A stretch of 64,000 nt of DNA from contig NW_025062477.1 in NCBI RefSeq assembly GCF_000002995.4, forward strand, positions 6,792,649-6,856,648, written 5' to 3'. The DNA is from Brugia malayi (taxonomy: Eukaryota > Nematoda > Chromadorea > Rhabditida > Onchocercidae). The translations under genes were made by a program, and so were the position numbers. How positions within the stretch are numbered: the stretch's first letter is position 1; every line of letters begins with the position of its first letter. The notes below the pieces were generated by a model, which saw only the letters and a list, made by a program, of their open reading frames with translations, had not been told where the DNA came from and did no database searches. Below are positions 48,971 to 61,340 of this stretch, in pieces.

Positions 48971-50935
48971 CCATTCTGCAAATGATACCTAATTAAAACA
49001 TTCTCAAGAACGACAGATCATTTTGTATGTCACTTTCAAACATCTTTGTTACCTTAGGGCAACCACTGAAGAGCCACGGTAAAAACGAATTATATGTATA
49101 TCCCAATATACACTTCAGTTTCTTTTTTTCACTTACTTCGCAGTTGAATAAATTATAACGAAGATATGAGTGAAAAAAACGAACCGCTCAAGAACCCACA
49201 CAAAGCAATGTGCTAAGACGGAAACAGCTGTGTAACCCTAAAAGGAAAAGATTTAAATCCACGATGGAAGAGATAGAATTTTTTAGTAAAAATTAGTGAG
49301 TCAGAAGCATACATGACTATCGCAATATTAACAAATACTAAATTACTACTAAGTACCATCATCATACCGTTCCTTCCTGTTTAGCGTATCTAAAGAGGAA
49401 GGTATGTGTATAGAAGACTGAGCAAAGAAGACTGATTAAAACTTAAATGAATTAATCTGCTTGTTGCTTAGCTAAACATTAGCGATATGCCTATTTGCTC
49501 TCACAAATGAACTCAATTGTGGTACCTAAAACGAGAACTGGAAGTAGCACATCAGGATGACAGGTGACAGGAGTAGCTGAACAATGCACTCATACGCCCC
49601 CGCACTATCCAAAATATTCCATCCCTCTCTGATTCTTCCTGTCAGCTCACGAATTTTAAATGAATTGGTTCCTGAGACGAAATGCGGGTACTGTACTCCC
49701 GGTGCTACGCCGGAAGGAAAGGTGCAGAGAGGAATTTCAGTTACTGTTGTGCATTTCGCGTTCTTCAACAGCACATCTCCTAAGTTCGGCAAGTGACAAT
49801 TACTGTATCGATGTGTCCTCAGATTGAGAATGTGGTAAAAGTAACGTTGAATGAAAATTTCGACTCGTATGAGACAAGTACCGAAGATGAATCTTGCTAT
49901 AGTGCCTGGTGGCAATTACACTTCACAAGCGAGTGGCGGAGTACAGCAAAGTGAACCACAATTTCACCATGCCAACCGGAAGAATTCCTTTCAGAGAAAG
50001 TGCAGTGAGGTACTGCTGTACTACTATACCAGGTTTTCTCAGAAAGTGTATATTTCCTCTCCTGTGCAAGCAAACTTTTCAATGGACGACGGAAAGTGTT
50101 CGCAGTTTATTGCAGTTTTTACTCTCACATTTACGTTCAAACCGAATTCTTATGATTTTCATATTGGTTCAAATTCAGAAATTCCTTTTATTTGCATATG
50201 CATTTATGAAACTATTTTTCAATAGCAGGAAAGATAAATGTACAATGTTAGAATAGATAAACGATGAAAAAAAGTTGTATTAGAAATGGTTGTATTGTCG
50301 AGGTTGCGTTGGGAATTGTTGTGTTGTCAAGCGAGCAGAAGCGGGAATTTTTAACTGCATTTAATGACTATCTGATATGGACAAATTTTAGAAGATATTT
50401 TTTCAAATAAACAGTTTGTTCCTTTAAGAACTATCTCCAAGAAGAAAATAAGAATCTTTTAATTCTCTTTCCATTGAAAAACAGGGAGAACGAAGAAAAA
50501 AAACTGAGTAAGCAATTTCTAAAATATAAAATAAAAATCTCGAAGAGTTTTGAATATACACAAAGCAAGTTTTAACAGCAATGATTTCATACATACAAAA
50601 GTTATACTGAAACATTTACAGATTAAGTTCACAATGACATCCAGTGTGCTTCGATATTCTGAAACTGAACTTCGGGTCATGCTTTAGCTGATGATCATAT
50701 TCGCCTCCTCAGCTTTCCAGCAATTCAGTTATCAGAATTTTCTTTCAAATTGATTTGCAAAGATTTACTAGAAGGATTAAATGAAATAATTCTATAAAAG
50801 AAACTAAAAAAAATCCATACAATCGTCTTACAACTAAAGAATCCTACTGTACTGTTGCTTCTGGCAGAGGAGGTAGTTGTCAAGTTTTGCTGAAAAAATG
50901 AAAAAGATCTTTCTCGCTAGCTTTTATCAATGTAT
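48971..50935. other. spacer between F-box gene and membrane-protein gene
   Basis: The minus strand has a clear acceptor (TTTGCAG) ending at 48,976 and a matching donor (CTAAG then GTAACA) at about 49,053. This suggests a 5' UTR exon of the F-box gene. The segment 49,530-50,230 is richer in G+C, intronless and open over more than 100 codons on both strands. I recognise no protein in it. The rest is AT-rich and featureless. Confidence 0.5.
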
Positions 50936-53900
50936 TCAATGTATGCGATCTTGGATATCACTTTTCCTGGAATGACGTTCCATCGAGTTTTTCTTGTCAT
51001 ATCCGAAACGCTGCAAAATTAGGAATACTTTACAACATCGACACTTTCTTGAATTTCGGATTCAAATATATTTAAAAAAATCAGTGAGATAGAAATCTAA
51101 AGCATGTACCAATTCTTTTTCCGAACAAGCGAAACAATTCGGATGGTTGAGTTTGAAATTTGGTTTAGCGTCACCATCTGAAAATTTCAAAATCCTTATG
51201 AACTATTTCAATTCAAAATTCTTAATGGCTACTTCAAATAGTCACTTTCGCAAAATTCGAACAGCATACAGTTTTAAAACCCCACACAGTTTTATGAAAA
51301 CCTTTTATTCTCGTGCTCCCCAAAATTCCCACTCACACACTTAACGCAAATATTAATTCATACCTTTACGCTTTCGAGACATTGACCAACCGAGTTCTTC
51401 AAACGCTTCAAACATTTTGTGACCTTGCGAGGCCAAAAAACGTTTCGTATTAAAATGTCGCTGCCATGGAAGAAAAGCACATATCTCCTATAACTGTAAC
51501 GATCGTCTTCGTATTTTAAAGCATTCCTTCAGTTTTTTCATAAAAGATTGAAAATGTAACAATACAAAGCTCAGCCATCTCGAGATAATTGTAATGGAAA
51601 AAAAAAAAAAAAACCTTTGGACAGCATTCTCTAGTCCACCAACACTTTTCACAAACTAAACGTAGACCGTTACAAGTTGAGAGATCCAACAGAGAATTAA
51701 TGTACTGAAAATGAAACTCGTTAAAGATGAAAATATTAAAAATTAGTATTTTAATGAAGCAACATTTTCTCCAACATTTAAGGAATTAAAACTACAACGG
51801 TCAAATGATGTTCAGTAGTAATGATAAAATCCGATGAAAAACAACAAAATAAGGACAAAAATAAACTCGATCATTAAATCCACAATCACAAAGATGGTTA
51901 AAAGATCTTGTTTGAAATTCAATCACATTTTTAAAAAAGCCAACACACCAATTCGCAGATTGAATTTCAATATGAAAAACATTAGCAAACCATTAAACCC
52001 ACCAGTTTAGTAATGCCGTTCGCAACCATACATATATTCATTTAGAACATCAGAGTTCAAAAATCAGAATGCATTTAAACATGGCAGCGAAAAAAAAAAA
52101 AAGAAACCTTAGCAGCATTTATTTGACCAACGATTGCAGGGAAAAGAGTGATACCCGCCAAAGTCCGTGCAAGACTAGCTAAAACGTTACAAGTAGAATT
52201 TACCATGCATCGCTCCTTGCTAATACTTGTTTTCTCACCCATCCGAAAAGTCTGGAACAAACATATGAAAAAATCAAAATTTTAACTGAAAAATTTCAAA
52301 CTTTTTTCACACTATCATGCTAACTCATTCCAATCAATTTCTCGTATCCATTTAAGAGCTGATGAAAAATCCTGAATAACAAGAGTGAAAGAATTGAAGG
52401 ATGCAAAATTTAACATGTTTGAACTGGTTCTCATTACTGTTTTAGCTCGCAAAAGTTTTACAGGCTAAAACTTGTGCGCTTTAGTTTTGAAGTAAAAAAG
52501 AAAATAATATTTACTGAAATTAAAATAAATTCAAACTTTCGGTCGATTCTTTCGCACGATGTTGTCTGCAACTCTTTTGAACTGTTTCAAAAGTTTATCA
52601 CGATGCACCTTGGCTCGTTCAACAGTTCTTGAAATCACTTTCTTCATCGAAGAAATTAGCTGTAAAATTAAGTATATTTGCTATCGTTTCATCGACAAAA
52701 TTGATTAACTTTACTAATTCAATCTTTATATCTACTCTTCAAATAGCCAACTTGATATGAACATGAAGGTTGAATCAAATATGATAGCATGAAAGACACA
52801 TATTATCTCTTTTTTTTATATATTTTACAGAAGATATTTTACAACTTTTTTGCACCCGCTTTTCAAAAAAAGAAATTGATTCATCGACAAAATTTATTCA
52901 GATTTACTTCATTCATGCATATTATCAGTACAGTATATTTTTGTAATGTATCATTTAAAACCGATTAAAACCATGAAAACGGTAAACGCGAGAAATCATA
53001 AAAAAATACTTGATTTTACTGTTCCAGTTTTCTACTAGGGTTAAATTTCTTATTACCAAAACTCTGTGATAAATTTTATCATATTTTTTCACTTCTTGCA
53101 ATCTGTAGTGAATGTAATTTTTCAAACCACAATCTACGAACAAATCCTTATTCATCAAGATCTCAACAGTCGGTCTTATAATTTGACTGCGTGCTGAAAT
53201 TTGATTTGAAAAATCATTAGAATATCATTAGAAAAATCAATGCAGTAGTTTCAATATCAGTAGTTGCTTTTATTCGGAAATGCAACGAACATTCAAGAAA
53301 TGAGAGTTGCTCTGGTAAAGAGACATGATGGACATATTCTTATGAAATGTTTTTTATAGGAAATTTTCATAAAGTCGTAAGAAATTGCTTTGAAAAATTT
53401 TTAGAAATTTTAAGAAAAAACAGACTTGAAGATTAGCCGGAAATCGAAGCTCTATTTAATGTACTTTTGTAATATATCTTTTCCAGGAAAAAATCAATTA
53501 ATGCTGCAGTAAACGTATTCTAATGCACAGTTCATTTACACTACAGTAAAATGGAAGATAATATTACGCTTAAGATTCATCGAAGTCGAAAACTACACAT
53601 GAAAAATAATAAACTTAAAACTATTCATATAAATGAAAAAAAAAATAATCATATTAAATTTGAAAAAAAAAAAAAAATCTTCAGCTAATGTTAAATTCTA
53701 CAAGAAAAAAAAAAGACCCACCAAAACTTCACTCGTGACTCTCTTTGGTTGGCGTACTTCTTTTTTCGAATTACTTCTCCGCAGCTTTTCCGATTCTCGT
53801 AACTTCACAGCCACGAATGATGAACTTAAGTCTGCACTATATGGTAGTTTATTTCTTTTCTTTCCCAACGACTTAATGCTTTTTATATCTGATATAGCTT

Positions 53901-56805
53901 TAAAGCACTTTTTCTCAGTATGCACCAAATCCGCAATACTTCTCGAAATAGATGTTATTTCCCTTTGCATTGACAATTCTGGTAATGGAACTGGTGCTAG
54001 TAATCCAAGTTTCGGTTCAATCAAAAAACGATGGGCCGAAAATCGAAGGAAAGGTAGGATTAGTTTCGGGATTGATGGAGAATTCTGGAATTTTGCAACT
54101 TCCATTTTTATGGATTCTAAATGTCCTGACGATTCAGTTTTTGTTGAATTCCAATTCTCCGAAGAATTACTTAATACCAAATGCAAATCCATCTGCAGTC
54201 TTCCATCGTGATTGCTTTTTTTTTCAACCAGTATTTTGTTCGTGTTTCTTTTTTTCAACCAATGTTTTGTTTTACCAAAAACTGGTGACTCATATCTGTA
54301 TGGTTCCTTCAGTTTCTTCGTATGTCTTAAATATCGTCGAACGGTCTCACTCACTGCATTGAGCCGATACTAGAAAAAAACATCTAACTTTAACACCTAA
54401 AGCAAGACTAAAAAACTAACACTAAACACCTAAAGAAGGAAAAATATCAGACAGACCTTGGCTGTTTAGCTTTCATAGACTATCCGCCTTCAATAGTGAT
54501 ATGAATGCAAGATTAACATCGCTACAAATGGATTTTGGAAAAAAAAAGCCTTCTGCTACTGACCGTGATGCAAGCTATTACTACTTTATAATATATACCT
54601 ACATTGATTCGACTGGACTCCCTAACTCTGAAAGACTAAGAAATAGTAACATATATGTCATTATAAAATTTTTTAAGAAATGCAATTATATTTAACCATG
54701 GATTACTAATGTCCTCCGTCTCTGTGTGATAACTGTCTTTTTTGAAAGCTGAAATAAATCTTAATTTTTTTTTTTTTTTGAAACCTGAAATATCTGACTA
54801 CATTCCCGAGCACTCTCGAATTGATTCATCAAGAGATATAACTAGCCATCTCGAAAATAACTGTAAAAATAGCATTATACCGACTTACTTCAACTGAAAC
54901 ATATTCGCATTGATTTGTAGCGAAATATCCATGCTCGTCTTGTGATGCACTAATGCTTTCGGAATTAAGTATCCAAGGAAACGGTTCAATCGCATGTGGT
55001 TTAGGGATACTGAATGGAAAAAAAGACCAAGCCGGAATCGATAACTTCAAAAGAATTTCAAAAAATGGACGTAAAAAGAAGGGAGCAGCGATTCGGTACT
55101 GCAGACCGAAAAGGTGGTCCTGAAAATGATGAAAATTTTTTGTAGGAAAGCACGTTAATCACTCAGATATTACACAGAAAACAGAAAGAAATTCATAATT
55201 CATTAACTCTGTACAAAAAAATCAATATGTCTCAACGTAATTTATTGAGTTTGCCTTCTCTTAACTTCTGACTAATCATATATTCCAAAAAGTAAAGAAG
55301 TGATGTAGAACCAGTGCTCACTTTATCTTTTGTGTTACTTAGATATGTCTTCCATTAATGAATGACCCCACTGTTTAAGCTGTGACATTTCTCGACTAGG
55401 TGGATAATGTCGGAATACTATGCAAAACACTCGAATCTATTAAAAAAATATATAAGCGTCATAAAACCAACCTCATTAACGAAACAAACATTTTCCGCTG
55501 ACGTAAATGACAAAGACTCTGGCTTCCCAATGCCTGGAAATTTTTGAGAAAAACAATAAATTTAGCGGACCACTACAAATAGTCTGAATTTATATGGAAA
55601 AAAAATTCAGAAAATAGGGATAAATTTAGCAGCATAAAACTGAAATTTAAACCAAGTGCCAGTGATAAGAAGGAACAGTGATAAGTCGTTCCAGTTTGTA
55701 AAAGAAGATACCGAATGCATAGTAGAATATGATGATAGCGACAGCAGTAGCTGAAATGCCGTAAGCTGCTGTAAACTTCAAATTTCGTCCCAAAGCAAAG
55801 TCCTCCAAGATATGGGCAAATGGTGAATCAAAGCATTTCGCTGAAAAAAAAAAGCAATATTTCAACTTCTTTTTTTTTTCAACCATTAAACACATTTCCT
55901 TATTTGCGTGATAAAATGTTAAAAATTCCGATCCATTGTGAAAGTTAAAACTGTTCAAAATCATTCAATGTGCATATATACCAATAATATCATTATGTAC
56001 ATATTTTAATTGAAGTGAACGGCATGGAAACTGCCCTGCACGCTACGTTTACACATCTTAACTCTGTTATTTTAAAGTTTATTGCCTTTCCATTACAGCC
56101 AGGGTAATGGTAAAACAAAGTTAAAAAATGAATCCAAATAAAAAACAGTGATATCTAAAAGCAAGTCCCTTTCAAACGATTGTATCAGTAGGTTTTCACT
56201 GATCTGAAATTTTAAAGTTGAAGGAATGATTTTTTTTTATTTGACGATAAGAAAATAAGCTAGTGTCGAAATGGGAACCTAATCAGTTTAATGAGATATA
56301 AAGCATTACAGCAACTAGAAAGAGGACGTAACGAAGAAAGACATGTGTATTTCCTAAAATATAATAAACACACTGAATTAGTCTAGATCCACTATCTTAA
56401 AAAGCATTGAAATTTGCTATAAGTAGTAGTCAGAAATAAGTTTACATAGCTCGTCCAGTTGTTCGGACACTTTGACAAAGTCAGTGCACGTAAGCGCATA
56501 AGAATCATTCAGCATGTCTTCAGTAATCATAGAAATATCGCCATCATCCTCTTCTTCGATCTGCTCATCCTCTTCTTCCACCTCACTCACCCCGACTTCC
56601 GATGCCGAGTCATCTTCATCTTGCTGGAATTTCGGATATTATCACAGTAACAACTATAATATGGATAAAATTTCAAACAGCTTACTCAATAAAAGAAGAA
56701 ACTTACATCTAATAGATCGAAATCATCCTCCCCAACAAAACTCCATGATGAATGATTGGTATCGAAGCTCGAAATAGATGGTGAACGTGTCAAACGATCA
56801 TCCAT
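50936..56805 (-). CDS. unrecognised single-pass membrane protein with acidic N terminus and Cys-rich C terminus
   Basis: Function unknown. Thirteen exons join in phase: 56805-56707, 56623-56446, 55840-55712, 55533-55472, 55119-54889, 54369-53733, 53193-53057, 52659-52537, 52251-52108, 51704-51615, 51487-51364, 51177-51110 and 51010-50936; about 698 aa. Residues 1-92 are acidic, with SSWSFVGEDDFDLL at 19-32 and a run of Glu/Asp at 34-65. One hydrophobic helix (AYGISATAVAIIIFYYAF) lies at about 117-135. The middle is basic and low in recognisable structure (KKLKEPYRY, KAISDIKSIKSLGKKR). The C-terminal part is cysteine-rich (CEKCWWTRECC, CFACSE). The exon at 55,712 may instead run on to about 55,655 (hydrophobic FFYKLERLI). 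An alternative 57-nt exon at 52,371-52,315 would end the protein early at TGA, in which case 52,242-50,936 would be a second gene starting MGEKTSIS. Exon coherence is good; identity is open. Confidence 0.55.
52315..52371 (-). other. possible stop-containing cassette exon of the membrane-protein gene
   Basis: TTATTCAG precedes an open stretch (DFSSALKWIREIDWNELA) in the phase left by the exon ending at 52,537, and it closes with TGA. Including it would truncate the product at about 550 residues; skipping it joins 52,537 to 52,251 in frame. It could equally be intron sequence. Confidence 0.3.
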
Positions 56806-56815
56806 CCTATAAACA
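56806..56815 (-). promoter_or_regulatory. splice acceptor directly before the membrane-protein ATG
   Basis: TGTTTATAG ends one base before ATG 56,805 on the minus strand. With no coding exon found upstream, this could take a spliced leader or join a 5' UTR exon. Inferred from position alone. Confidence 0.35.
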
Positions 56816-59379
56816 AAAGTAGTTAATGACAAATGACGAATAACATTTAACGAATGCCTTTTAAATGTTCCCTTTTGAATAAAACTTTGATATTAAAGAA
56901 AGCGAATAAATCGTTTAATACATAATAAAAGGTTATCCATTAGATGATAGCAATGATAAGAGATGACAATCGTTTAACAGAAATTCAACCATCCTTAAAA
57001 ACACAAGTTGAATATCAGTTTATAATTTCCAGAGAGAGTTTCACCTCCTCTTTCTCTTTTTCCTTCCTTTGTCTATACTTCCACTTTAATTCTAAGCAAG
57101 ACTATCAAATGTTTTTTGTAACCTTTGTGTTATTAAATCATATAAAAAAAGGTAATTAAACTATATATCTACACAAGCAAATCAAATTCATTCTCTCAAT
57201 AACTCATGTGACAGCAAATATTTCTCGGTGCTACACATATCGAAAACAAGAAGAACGACCGACTGCAGGGTTCCATAGCATCGGTCCGATCCTTAACCAC
57301 AGCCTCTTCTTCACACATAATAACAACGCTTCCCTTAGTTCCGCTAAAAAACTGCTTTTTTGCACTTGTGTTGCAAAAAAATGATGATACGATAGGAAAG
57401 AAGAGTAAGTCAAGTGAACAAATAACGAGAGACGGAGGAAGAGAGAGAGAGAGGGAAAAAACGTTTATTAGACGACTGTATGTAGGATTGGTTGATGACA
57501 AATAATTTGGAGAAGAATGTAATGAAATGGCTAAAGCAGTAAGCAATGCAAATAAAGTAATAACTGCGATAAATATGAATGAAAATAATGACTGTTTCAT
57601 AGAAGACATCTCTCATCACCACTAACCGATTGGAGAATTCAAATCGGAGATTGTATGGCTCATATGGTTGGCTTACTTTACTTTTACGTTCTAATGTATC
57701 ATCCTTATATTTATATTCAAACACATTGCTAACTTCCCATAAACACTGATTCATACTTTATCAGTAACAATAGAATAGTTTTAAAAGTGATAGGAATGGA
57801 CCTCTGACGAATGAAAACCTTTGATTTCATTAAGCATCACATCCCCACTTAACAGTAAATTAAGATTTCAATAACGATATGATCATGATATGGAATTTAA
57901 AAATTTTGGTAAAGGAAAATTTATTTAGATAAGTTAGAACAAGAGATGACAGATGCTCTTTGTTAACGAATATATGTAACCCGCCGAACAAAATCAACCT
58001 GCAAATTTTATAGCTATAAAATCAATCCACGGCACGGAAATAACAATGCCTTTCCCTTTTTTCCTGCACATTGAAAAAAAAAAAAAAAAAACTATGATGC
58101 AAGAATGCTTGCAACTATAAATGATTTTCCGGAATTTCCTGCATATCTGTTATTCATTTAGTTAACTGGTTCAATATCAGGAAGACAGCTGACAATCCTC
58201 CATGTACACAAGAAAAAGTGAACAAAAGTTCTAATGAAAACAATAAAATCAATCTCTTCTCTTAAATTAAAAAAAAAAAAAAACACTTCTTGAAGACACT
58301 CCAAGCTCTTTAGTTAATATTTAAGCCAAAGAAAGGTTATAAGAGTGCAGAATAGAGTTTCAATAGAAAGAAATGACAACACACTAAACTACCTTAGGTG
58401 ATTTCGTTTCACAACCAAAAACTCTAAAACAGTGAACTGTTTTAAAACACATTGTGGATTGACATCACAATTTGCACCATATAATCTGAATCGAAAATAT
58501 ATACCTACGTACTGTAAAACAAATTATAAAAAACATTAGAGAACACTGTACAATTAGGAATGATAAATTTTACAAAGGATTTCAACACAGATGACGTTAT
58601 TGTGATAACGATATTCCGCTTTTAATTCCGACTCGTAATCGTTATCTAGCTGTCTATCTCGTTACCTATGGAACTGTACTCTTTCTCTGATTATTTGGTA
58701 ATGCCATCAGTACTTATTGGACTTTTATTTTTTCTGCTTATAACCAAGGCAACTGTTTGGTTTATGTACTGCAGACAAGTTTGTCTCGAGTACAATTCCA
58801 CATTTCTGTTAGTATACATATCAACGAAGTAAGCGAATGATCAGGAGATTTTGGAAATAAAAATTCAGTTAAAGCATTCAACCAGCAATTCTTCCGCAGC
58901 GTAACATCTGCATCACAGGCACTATAAAAAAGATATTAGTGAATGTTAATTACTCAAGAATTAAACGAAGGGAAGTCTAAATAACCTAATTTTGGCTTCT
59001 TTAAATTTTCATTAAAAAAATTATTGTGTCGAAGTAATCATTAAACTATAACTGAAAATCTTCCACTGAAATAAGAACAAGCTATGATAAAAATTAAAGA
59101 TGCATTTACAATTTGAATATCATAAAATGATTCTCTGAAGAACAAAACAACAAATGGGAAGTGATGAGAGAGTAGAGAGATTTGGAAACCTCTTTTATGG
59201 AAATATATTTGTTTAATGTTACGAATTTTCTAATGAACCTGACTTGATCAGTTATGCCAGTAAGAAGCAGAGAAACGGACAGAGAGAAGGAAGAAGAGAG
59301 ACAGACCAGAAAGGGAAATACTAGATGAAACATATGGCAAGTTGGGTCATTCAAAAGCATTGGAACTCTCACCTTCATT

Positions 59380-59392
59380 TGACCTTTGACCT
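59380..59392 (-). promoter_or_regulatory. perfect DR1 nuclear-receptor motif
   Basis: The minus strand reads AGGTCA, one base, AGGTCA. This is the canonical direct repeat bound by HNF4, RXR heterodimer and COUP-TF type nuclear receptors. It lies about 2.6 kb upstream of the membrane-protein start. Whether it is used cannot be told from sequence. Confidence 0.45.
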
Positions 59393-60137
59393 TCCAGCTC
59401 TTCCTTTATCTAACGATACTGTACAGTACTGGTTAGTTCACCTATCATCTCATATACATACTTGTTTTGATGAACTTTCCTTCGTCAAAATTGTGATAAA
59501 AGAGTGTAGCAGAAAGAGAAACAGGGAGAAAGAGCATGAAAGAGAGAGAAAGGAAGAGAAGGAGAATAAAAAATACGACAAAATCGATGGTTATCACATG
59601 ACTATTTGTAGTATTATCCTGGTTGTGCTGAGGCAGGCGTAAATGGTACAGTCTAAAGCCGCCATACACGAGCAAGATGAATCGTTTGCAAGATGTGTGG
59701 TGAAGCCATAACCGTGAAGGAATGCGCTCGATTGATTCCCTTGTCTGACAATCCCTTTCCTTTCCTCTTGTTGACGATAACTCTGCTACTGCTGCTACAT
59801 CGATCAACATATGTCTTCGTTAATTCTCCCTGCGTTGCTATATTTCATCCGATGTTTCATTGAGGTTTCATTTGACGTGAATAAATAGTCTTGAACTTAC
59901 CCGGTAGATTCTAAAACACAGTTTGATTGGGAAAAGTAAACTTTTGGTTCTCTTTTGACTAAAAAGAGAGAGAAAGAGAAAAGGGAAACCATTCTCGACT
60001 TGTTATCACTTCCTGTAATTTCTAATCAACTTGTTTCAATTTCAGTAGTTAATGAATAATTGAGAGCGAAGAAAGCGCAAATTACATCTAACTGCAAAAC
60101 CAATTGTAAAATTAAGCGAGCGGTTAAATCCTTAAGT

Positions 60138-60201
60138 GACACACGCACACATACGCATACATACACGTATAACGCATATATACACACACACACATACACA
60201 A
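60138..60201. repeat. CA/TA-rich microsatellite
   Basis: An interrupted run of ACAC, ATAC and ATAT units ends in a clean (CA) stretch near 60,182-60,194. Confidence 0.9.
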
Positions 60202-60267
60202 TAAAACGATAATGAACACAGTTAAAATTGAATAACTTATCTTCTAAGAATGTGAATAAATGCAACT

Positions 60268-60898
60268 ATTGCAGTAAGCACTGGTTGCAAACGGAAACAC
60301 ATTGATATTCCCTAGAAACGGTTCAAGGCATTCTGTTTATAACTTCTTCATAATGAGATTTTCCCAAGTAACGAAATAATCGATTTGATTCAGTTAAGTT
60401 CCTATTTCAATTCCTACCTCCTATTGTACCTGACAAGTTGAATTTGAAACTAATTTAAGGAATCATTCAGTTATTTGCCAATATAAAGTCCTATTGTTGA
60501 ACAATTCCAATTTGTAAAGGAGTACCGATAAATGAATTATTTGCAATCAAATTCCACAAAATAGCGTTCAGCCATCAAAGGGACCCATTCTTTTCGACCA
60601 TTTATTTATCAGCCAATGACTAAACTATCACTACCTGATACATATTTGGCACATTAATTAACCCATGGAGAAGATATTTCATGTTACAGCAATGTGAACC
60701 ATTCCGAACAGTCTCAATGAGAGATCGAATGATTAAACATATTTTGTTTGCTGGAATAGTTTATGCGCACTGCGATATAAATTTTGATTCATTAAATGAA
60801 TTCACCAGAAGTTATTGATTGACTGTTTTAAAATTACAATATATTCCAAATGATTGCAGTAAGCAATAATTGCAAACGGAAACACATTGATTTTCCCT
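60268..60898. repeat. dispersed 46-bp direct repeat
   Basis: Copies at 60,268-60,313 and 60,853-60,898 match at 42 of 46 bases (core TTGCAAACGGAAACACATTG). The sequence between and around them does not align, so these look like two copies of a short repeat family. Confidence 0.88.
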
Positions 60899-61313
60899 GC
60901 TGGCCACGCATTATCATTGTGATAATTGAGTAAACATGGCGTTGTCATTGATTATGTATGTTATCAGATGTGATGAAATAACACCGAACAGAAAAGAAAA
61001 GAGAGAGAAAAACTAGTTTTCAGGTGAGCCGCATTAAGAAATTAACGATCTATTCCAACTGAAAATGAAAATGATACATAGGCTTGACACTGCTGTAACA
61101 TGAGGATGATCGTTTTAGTTCTGAATAATATTGATCACTTCAAAACTTCCTTCCTAAAAGCTGCATAAACAAAAAAGTATTTTCGTCACTTTTAAAACAA
61201 CTTCTGCAATATTTCTACAGGATTTGTTGTAAATGATCAAGAACTTCTATTCATTATTTTAAATCGTAAATTAATTTAAACTTAACCGACTCCTAGTTAT
61301 TTTCTTTACAATG

Positions 61314-61340
61314 AAAAAAAAAAAAAAAAAAAAAAAAAAA
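61314..61340. repeat. A-homopolymer tract
   Basis: A run of more than 20 adenines with no AATAAA just upstream. Similar A-runs occur at 11,401-11,421 and 46,200-46,228. Confidence 0.9.

Noticed and set aside
53633..54362. 192- and 136-codon plus-strand frames
   Set aside because: The opposite strand joins in phase on both sides with the membrane-protein gene, while the plus frames have a low-complexity start and no splice context.
57196..57754. Minus-strand frames of 137 and 114 codons upstream of the membrane-protein gene
   Set aside because: Built from a GA-rich low-complexity tract and overlapping frames, with no in-phase junction to the exon at 56,805.
59325..59642. 105-codon plus-strand frame
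   Set aside because: Half of it is a GA-repeat translated as Arg/Glu/Lys. No recognisable protein.
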